A DNA stretch of 64,000 nt, taken from Trametes villosa (lineage: Eukaryota; Basidiomycota; Agaricomycetes; Polyporales; Polyporaceae). The position numbers were made by a program, and so were the translations under genes. The notes beneath the pieces were generated by a model. It saw only the letters and a list, made by a program, of their open reading frames with translations. It was not told where the DNA came from and made no database searches. Shown piece after piece: positions 57,553 through 64,000 of the stretch; within the stretch, counting starts at the first letter, position 1; each line of letters opens with the position of its first letter. The stretch is from positions 8,332,001 through 8,396,000 of the forward strand of contig PUDQ02000001.1 of NCBI GenBank assembly GCA_002964805.2, read 5' to 3'.

Positions 57553-58819
57553 ATGTCTAGCGAAGATCTCCTCAAACTTCTTGAGGCACATGGCCAACAG
57601 TTTCTGCAGTCTTTCGACTCACCAGTGGTGATCGGGAAGCGCAAGGAAGCATCTCAGCCCAGCTTGGACCGCAAAAAGAAGAAGGCGAAGAAAGAGCAGA
57701 TAGTTGTGGAACCTGAAGAGGAAGATTGTGATGAAGAGGAGGAGTGGACAGGTTTCGGTCAGAAGTCGAGCAGTGAGGAAGACAGCGACGACTCGGTGTC
57801 CGGAGACAGCGATGACGAGGGTAAGGAATATGAGGGCGCAGGAGATGGTATGTGTACGTCTCCGCTTCGAAATTCAAGTACTCATCAAGTATAGATGACG
57901 ATGACTTCCGGTACGACACCCAGGCTGAGGGTTCGCGCCCACAAAAGCAGCCCGACGTTGTCGTGTTCTCGGAAGCAGGGTCATCCATGCTGATACCGAA
58001 GAAATCCAAGTCGGGTTTTATGGTGGGTGAGCATGGCTCATGTTGAATGTATGCTAGCCTGGGTTGAACTCACTCTGCGCCTGCAGTCATCCAAAGTGTC
58101 TAATTTAACCGAAACCGCCGTGCAACCAAACACGAAGAAAAAGAGCACCGCAGAAGAGGACGACGACTTGTACGCTGCAGCCTCTCTTCTAAAATGCACG
58201 CCCTAATCTTCACACCTTGCAGATCAAACGCGCAAAACGACGCTCTCCTGCATCGTCTCGTCCACACGAAGCTCCTCTCCGGATCGCTCAACCCGGACCT
58301 CGACTTGAAGCCCGCGCAGCGCAAAAAGGCGCTCGAGGGCCGCGTCCTCGAGGCTGCGGGCAAGGCGAAGCTCGGGAAGGGCGAGGCGATCGTCCGGCAT
58401 GCGGAGCGCAACCGCGCGGCGAAGCATGTCCGGGACGGCCTCCTCGACAAGCAGAAGGAGCGGCACGAGAAGAAGATCGAGGAGGTACGTTCATCGTGTC
58501 GGCCACTCCTGCGCGCCGTATTGGCAGTGGGCTGATCGGCTTCGTCATACAGGCGAAACATCTGGGAAACTACCACCCGATGCTGAAAGGGCTGTATGAT
58601 GCCGAGGCCGCCGAGCTGGCGAAGCCCAAGAATAACAAGAGAGAGAAAGGCCTGCGGATGGGAGTTGGCTCGTTCAAGGACGGTATCCTACGACTCGGTA
58701 GGAACGAGCTCAGCGCCGTTGAGGCTTCGGGCCGGGGCCGTGGAAGGGGCCGAGGCAGGGGCGGCAGGGGTGGTAGAGGGCGGGGTGGAGGGGGGCGCGG
58801 AAGGGGAGGCAAGCGGTGA
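57553..58819 (+). CDS. FAF1: rRNA-processing protein Faf1 / C1orf131 family (DUF4602) with RGG tail
   Basis: Five exons encode about 350 residues. It starts MSSEDLLKLLEAHGQQFLQS, followed by a Lys-rich segment (DRKKKKAKKEQ) likely to act as a nuclear or nucleolar signal. An acidic/Ser-rich block is EEWTGFGQKSSSEEDSDDSV. The DUF4602 core is VVVFSEAGSSMLIPKKSKSG, NDALLHRLVHTKLLSGSLNP, AQRKKALEGRVLEAAGKAKL and KGEAIVRHAERNRAAKHVRD. The end of the core is AKHLGNYHPMLKGLYDAEAA and MGVGSFKDGILRLGRNELSA. A C-terminal Arg/Gly repeat tail (GRGRGRGRGRGG and so on, ending GGKR) is extra compared with yeast Faf1. Faf1 acts in 40S subunit and pre-18S rRNA assembly in the nucleolus. Confidence 0.9.
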
Positions 58820-59006
58820 TACACGCACCTTGCGCTTGGTTGCGCACCGCCCTTCGCGTCATTAACGTAGGATGAGATTGTGAATGTCTTGCATACATCA
58901 TACAGGGCATATGTTCATACATCAAGTACATGCTTCTCGTTGTCGCACCGTCCTAATCTCCGCTTCACCAGAAAGCAGAGTAAACATAAAAGTCCGGACC
59001 GGAGCC

Positions 59007-61091
59007 TTAGTCATAATCATAGCGGTCGTCATATCCGTATCGCTCGTCCCAGCCTCGGTCTCGGGATCGATAGTGCCGGTCTCGGTCGTCGTAGGAGTCG
59101 TATGAGCCGCTGCGCGAGCTCGTGTCCCTGCTGGCGGATCGCATCGGCCACACTCTGCAGGGGAGCAGCGGGCGAGGTATACTCACGGTCGTCGGGAGCT
59201 CGTGTGATGCTCTCGTCGGTGGTACTCGCGGCCGCGCTCGCGCTCCTCCGGAACGTAGTCGCGCGTCCTGTCACGGTCGTGGCTGCGGCCCGAGCTGGAG
59301 TGGCGGTCGTAGTGGTCACGCCCATCGTGCGGGCTCGAGCGGACAAGCGTGTCGCTAGAGCTTCCGCTGCGGCTGCAGGGTGCAGCAGTCAGCGTGACGC
59401 TGGATGGTGGACAGCGAGCGAAAGACGTACCCTGAGCGTGCATTTCGGTCCCTGGTGTGGTCGATGAAAACTACGTCGGGATCGTCTCGCGACGAACGAG
59501 TGCCTGCTCGTGGTCGCGAAGGCCTGCTCGGCAGCATGAGCCGGGACCTCTGCCTCATCGATACCAAGGCGGACGTACTGGTAGTGCGGGTCATCGTGGT
59601 AGGATCCTGGAGCATATGCGCGAGCGGAGCGAGACGAGCTGTGATGGGAGGTGTGCTCCCTGTATAGCTCAGATGAGTACTCCTATACGAAGACAATGCT
59701 AGCTCATTACGCACCTCTGGTCGTACGCACGCTCGGCGGGGCGGCCGCGACGGTCAGACCGGCTGCTGCCACTCGTGTGGTGCGAATGGTGAGAACGGTT
59801 GTCGCGGCTGCCGACCGAAATGTGATCGTCATGCGAGAACCCAGCCCTGCGCGAGATAGGTTCAGTGGGAAGGCGCGCAGCACGATCAAACACCGCCTGC
59901 TGACCTGCATATCTCGTGCCCGTACTGGTCTTGCACGATCACTGGGCGCGGACGCCTCGGGGGCCTGTACCGCCCGCTAAAGTCACCGACGCTGCAAAAC
60001 ATGCGGTCAGCGCGAGGCTTGTGGCGCTTACGGAGGCTGCGTAGAGCATGAGAGCACACGTACCGGGTCAGCTCGTTGCCGGCCTCGTCTTCGAAGACGA
60101 CGGGCGCGCCTGCCGGGATGATGTAGTACTTGTCCTTCTTCCCGTTCTTCCCGTGCTCGACGACGACGACAACCGGCGGCTCTTCGTTGGAGTCGAGGGG
60201 GTGTTCCCAGTAAGCCGGGTGGTCTCTGTATCCCTGCGAGCTGTGCGCCTGGGCTATGTCAGCATTACCACTACGTCCCAAAGGCAATGCGGAACTCACC
60301 CTCGGCGGTGCGCTCGGCTCGCGCTCCCTGTGCCTGTGGTGCGGCCGCTCGTGCGTCGGGTACGACGCCGAGTGGTGCACAATATCCGGGCGCAGCCCCT
60401 GGATCGGCACGCCGCCGTCGATAACCATTGGCGGCTGGCGTAGGTTGTGCATCGAGGTGAGGTGAGGCGTTCCGTGCGGCGGGCGCGGTTGCGGCGCGTA
60501 CATCCCCATCGACGGCGTCGCGGAGAGCGCAGGAGCAAACGTGCCGTTGTCGGCGAATGCGTTCTGTATGCGTGTGAGCGAGCTCTCGCGCTGCACGAGC
60601 GGGATCGTCGTGTCGCTGTGCCGCCCGGAGAGCAGGTCCTCGAAGGACTCGGAGTCGTCTCCGGGCATGCCCGGCATCCCGCGCGGGTCGCGCGGGTCCT
60701 CGGGGTAGTCTTCGACGGTCGTGCGGTACCCACCGCCGCCGCCGTGCGGGTGCATTGGCAGGTTCATGCCCATGTTCTGTCCATGCGCACTCGTGAGGTC
60801 CGCCTGTTCCCACGACACAGGGGTAGTGTGGGTACGCACGGGATCCTCTCTGATGTAGCCCTAGCGAAGGATTCGGGTGAGTCGATGCGAGTGGGCTCGT
60901 TGAAGACGACGTACCCTCTTGGTAGATTTTCTGTTGAGAACCTTGCTCCAGGGGGAGCGGTTCTGGCGGGGTTCCTGCTCTGCGTACCCATAGTCGTAGT
61001 AGCCTTGGGGAGCATCGTACCCTTCGTATTGCCCGTAGGCACCACCGCGATCCTTAGAGGATCTTCCGAGGCTGGGGAAGAGGCGAGGCAT
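59007..61091 (-). CDS. Unknown protein, Arg/Tyr/Asp-rich with a conserved VVVEHGKNGKKDKYYIIPAG core
   Basis: About nine exons encode roughly 550 residues, starting MPRLFPSLGRSSKDRGGAYG and a Tyr-rich stretch QGYYDYGYAEQEPRQN. Mostly disordered Pro/His/Arg sequence follows (MNLPMHPHGGGGGYRTT; HSASYPTHERPHHRHRERE). The one compact part is VVVVVEHGKNGKKDKYYIIP, AGAPVVFEDEAGNELTRVGD, FSGRYRPPRRPRPVIVQDQY and GHEICR, whose regular strands suggest a small beta domain. The C-terminal third is Ser/Arg/His/Asp-rich (RSHHSHHTSGSSRSDRRGRP; SHDRDRTRDYVPEERERGRE) and ends WDERYGYDDRYDYD. The regular splice phases support a real gene. I do not know the family. The RD/RS-like tail suggests nuclear RNA association, which is inference. 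Confidence 0.78.
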
Positions 61092-61818
61092 GGCGTGCAA
61101 GGGTCAAGGGGGAATGTCAAACGAAACAGAACGAAATGGCGAAAGATAAAGGAGGTGTGGCGTTGAAGGTCAAAGGTCGAAGTCTAGATGAATGCCTGCA
61201 TTCGACGCCGCTTCGTCGAGCGACAGTAGTGCTGCTGGGGCCTACGCAAAGGAGGGGGGTGCACGCACAGAGATGCAAGGATAGATGGAGAGCACCCCCG
61301 GGCGGGGCGGCGGCCTTATAGCGAGCAGCACGGAAGACATGAGGTTACCGCGCACGAGAAGAACGGCGGAGAAGGGCTATCTCGCAGGCTCATTCGCGTG
61401 CTTCTGCTCGATATACGCCCGAACCTTGCTGCTAACCGCGCGAAAGATAGACAGTTGCGCGGCGTCAGGTGTCCGGGGTTTGCGAACCCGCAGGAACGCG
61501 CGATGGGCGAGTGCAGTCAATAGGCGCGTGCTATAAGCTCCGCGCAGCGCGATGTGACGAGCGCGGCTCACCCGCATGTTTTTGATACGAGCCGTGGCTG
61601 ACGGCCTATACACAAACCTGGCGTGTCCCCGAGCGACTGCGCCACGCCTGCAGCCCCCTGACCTATTCCAGATACTACATTCGACACAGGCCACCCTGCG
61701 CGATCAGGACACGGCGCTGTTGGTTACGTTCCAGGCCACAAGTTGTGCAAATCTGGCTCACCCAACCAAGAGCCGACGGGCATATGATCAAGGGTGTGTT
61801 TGTATGGGCGCAGGGTTC
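61092..61818 (-). promoter_or_regulatory. Upstream region of the 59007-61091 gene
   Basis: This 727-base spacer separates the start of the minus-strand Arg/Tyr-rich gene from the end of the minus-strand zinc-ribbon gene. On the minus strand CTATAAG lies at 61315-61321, about 225 bases upstream of the ATG, and could be a TATA box. No gene seen. Confidence 0.45.
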
Positions 61819-63040
61819 CTAGGAGATCTGCGCTTGGTGCTCGCTCCAGAGGAGCTGCTTGACTTGGCCGAGTGCTTGCGAGACTTTGGCGATGGTATCG
61901 GCGGTCTGCGCGATCGGCGCTGGGTCGAGGATGGGCCCAGCGGAGAGAGTATCTAGGCGTGCGGAAAGTGCCAGGAGAGACTGTTCAAGAGAACGCGCGG
62001 AGGCCTCGAGAGCGGAGGTCGTGGAAGAACGTGGCTCCTGGGAATGAATCGGTGACTTGCAAACAATGTGACCCCATGAGAGCTTACAGGAACCGTCGGC
62101 TGTGGTCTCGTGTGCGGCTCTCGCCGTGCGTCGGACGCGTAATGCGAAGTATCATCCTAAGGTGCTATTATGATCACTTGACGTGGTATGCGCAACAGCC
62201 GCTCTTACCACAGGTCGAGGGATCCCCAACTCGGAAGTCGCCTTCCCCTTGCCTTTGTCGACGTACGTCTGTGACGACGAAGAGGGTCCGACCGCAACCG
62301 GTGGTTGTGATCGGTAGGTATCTGCCGGGGAAGATACGGGCAGCATAGGCACCAAGCGGTCTTGACCGAGGATGTCTTTCTCATCCACGTATACAGTTCC
62401 GCAGATCACACATTCCTGCAGCGGCGACGTCTGAGCGCAGGCGCGGGGTTTGTTTTGCGGAAAATACTCGCCTTTCTCGGGTCGATGGTGGCCTGCACCT
62501 TTGGGGGACGCACGAGGGGGATCCCGTAGCAGTTGGGATTAGGGCATTCATCTCCCAGCATCGCCCACCCTCTGAGCATGCGTCTGCCGATCTCGGCTGA
62601 AGCCGTGTCGGATTGCTGCCGACGACGAAGGAGCTCTGCGGTGTCCATGATGGGCGCAAGAAGGGGCGACTCCGGTGCGCTCGACACATCCGTCGGTGGA
62701 GTTGAAGAACGGGACATCTGCGTGCTGTACGAAACCGTGGATATAGAGCTTGCATCTGGGGCAGGAGAGGCTTGGGATGCCAGTGCCGGCCGCACCGAGG
62801 AGCTTGGCCCCGCATTGCTGCCCGGTGCTGGATCACAGTTGACGCAGAAATGGATGGCAGCCGAGACGGCGGAAGGAGACCTCATCATAGGGACTCTGCC
62901 GCATTTTGAGCAGATTCTATCCGTCAGGATCTACAGTATGCGGTTACTTCAGTTCTCCTCCTGAAGAAGAATAACGGACTCACCCAACCCTTGAGCATAT
63001 ATTCACCTAGAGCGCTGGATACGTCAATAACTGTCGCCAT
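61819..63040 (-). CDS. Double ZNRD2/SSSCA1-type zinc-ribbon protein
   Basis: About five exons encode roughly 340 residues. The chosen start is MATVIDVSSALGEYMLKGW (63040). An in-frame ATG at 63112 would add 24 hydrophobic residues. The first zinc ribbon is LKGWILTDRICSKCGRVPMM, closing with HFCVNCD. The second is RRMLRGWAMLGDECPNPNCY, with GIPLVRPPK and closing QECVICGTVYVDEKD. The G(x)nMLxGWxML...CPxxxC...PL pattern is that of the Sjogren/scleroderma autoantigen 1 family (ZNRD2). A Ser-rich linker separates the two. The C-terminal helix is SALEASARSLEQSLLALSAR and IAKVSQALGQVKQLLWSEHQ, a likely coiled coil ending AQIS. ZNRD2 proteins are small cytosolic and nuclear zinc proteins without a settled biochemical role. 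Confidence 0.85.
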
Positions 63041-63813
63041 GTTTTCTCGTCCGAAGTGCACGATGATCAAGGAGGAGGAGAAGATCAAGAGCGCTTCGCG
63101 AGTGGGAAGCATAATCGGCGTTAAAAGTTGCTATTAACTGCCGTTAGAACCGCCTTCAAAGCGGCCGTTGATTGCCTTCAGAAACGCCCTTAGAGCGGCC
63201 TACTATCGAAACGGGCGGTCACAACAAGCCTAAGCATTCCAGAGCCGCTCTCTGCCAATAGTTCTTTGTCAAGGCGGCTGCGAACAGCTGCGAACGCAAG
63301 AAGTCCGCGGCATGCAATATAAAAAGGAGATATCTGCACATTATATACTAGATACTAGTAGCTATCGACGCCAGAGTGGAAATGATGTAGGTGCGGATAA
63401 GTAACCCGTGCAGCGTTCCCTAGGACGCCCCAGTGATTCTCCTACCGAGTACTAGCATTCACCGCGAGTATGCATAGACAGCGAAGGGCAGCAACAAGCT
63501 GTTCCGTTGAGATCCTAGGTTCCGTGCAGCGTTCACACAAGGCTTCGCACAAACGACGGTGTTATTACGAGGATAACACGCCTACAGCATCAAGCGGAAG
63601 CACTACATACACCTCGACTCAGGCACGTCTGCCGCCCCCATCGCAAGGTGCGCAAATGGAGGCCGAGTCGGTATGAAGCGGTATGATTATGACGAGTGCA
63701 ATCCGGAGGTCGCCAGTCAAGGACCAGGCAAGCCGCAAGGGCGTAACCTACGCAGAAGCGGAAGTTGTTAGCTCGCCTTTCGAATGAGCTGACTTAGCAT
63801 CGAGGGCTTACGA
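63041..63813. other. Spacer with short CCGCC/GGCGG-type repeats
   Basis: This spacer lies between the zinc-ribbon gene start and the stop of the gene entering from the right. At 63140-63220, words such as CCGCCTTCAAAGCGGC and CGCCCTTAGAGCGGCC recur as imperfect hairpins. The rest is AT-richer, with tatatac sequence near 63340. No gene seen. Confidence 0.5.
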
Positions 63814-64000
63814 CTAGACATGATCCCACAAGCGATCCCGCGCCCACCGCTCCACGAGGCCGTGTACGTCGAGCGTGTCTTGAGGGGACATGGCGGGCTC
63901 GTCGACGGTAGAAGATTCACGAGTCGCGGCCGCGAGCACAGGTCGCGATGCCGACGAGCCACCGTCGACAGTACTTGTGCGGCGATGGACTTTCTCAAGG
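63814..64000 (-). CDS. C-terminal end of an unidentified gene (partial)
   Basis: An open frame entering from the right edge reads LEKVHRRTSTVDGGSSASRP, then AATRESSTVDEPAMSPQDTL and VERWARDRLWDHV, stopping at TAG (63814-63816). The Ser/Thr-rich segment followed by an amphipathic helical end looks like a real C-terminus. It is too short to name, and another frame is also open here. This is a tentative call. Confidence 0.35.
   Translation of the reverse strand, partial: LEKVHRRTSTVDGGSSASRPVLAAATRESSTVDEPAMSPQDTLDVHGLVERWARDRLWDHV

Overview
The window looks like a gene-dense stretch of nuclear genome from a filamentous basidiomycete, most likely an Agaricomycete (a polypore-like fungus is my guess). 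It is GC-rich. Nearly every gene is cut by several short introns of about 45-75 bases with GTRNGT-type donors. The gene content is fungal: a fused leuC-leuD LEU1, Bem1, an APSES/ankyrin MBF factor, a DUF6534 seven-helix protein, a Dicer-like protein and a Shg1 COMPASS subunit. I see no transposon, rRNA, CRISPR array, virus or convincing tRNA. All exon joins were read by eye from splice sites and family similarity.

Layout. 1-17 kb: the C-terminal end of one HEI10-type meiotic E3 gene (+), a large disordered CUE-like protein (-), LEU1 (-), a second full-length HEI10 gene (-), a minisatellite region, and a very large GAR-domain coiled-coil protein (-). 17-30 kb: an empty 1.9 kb stretch, BEM1 (-) head-to-head with NOT3 (+), mitochondrial MRPL12 (-) head-to-head with a DUF6534 membrane protein (+). 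30-46 kb: an empty stretch, SHG1 (-) head-to-head with HEM12 (+), CDC14 (-) head-to-head with the MBF gene MBP1 (+), mitochondrial uL24 (+), an MFS transporter (+) and COX8/COX7C (+). 46-64 kb: Dicer (-), mitochondrial release factor 1 (-) head-to-head with a conserved unknown gene (+), a DUF7719 membrane protein (-) head-to-head with FAF1 (+), an Arg/Tyr-rich unknown gene (-), a double ZNRD2-type zinc-ribbon protein (-), and a gene end entering from the right edge (-).

Themes. Cell-cycle and polarity genes (CDC14, MBP1, BEM1, the GAR protein) and meiotic crossover genes (two HEI10 copies) sit beside mitochondrial genes (MRPL12, uL24m, mtRF1, COX8), leucine synthesis, haem synthesis and RNA silencing. 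Six head-to-head pairs share promoters of about 0.3-1.3 kb. Some promoters carry clear motif clusters: ACGCGT boxes between CDC14 and MBP1, four inverted CCAAT boxes upstream of COX8, and a telobox between DUF7719 and FAF1.

Best candidates for something new: (1) an inverted, diverged pair of HEI10 genes whose overlap differs almost only at synonymous sites; (2) a Dicer that keeps both RNase III catalytic centres but has lost the helicase ATPase motifs.
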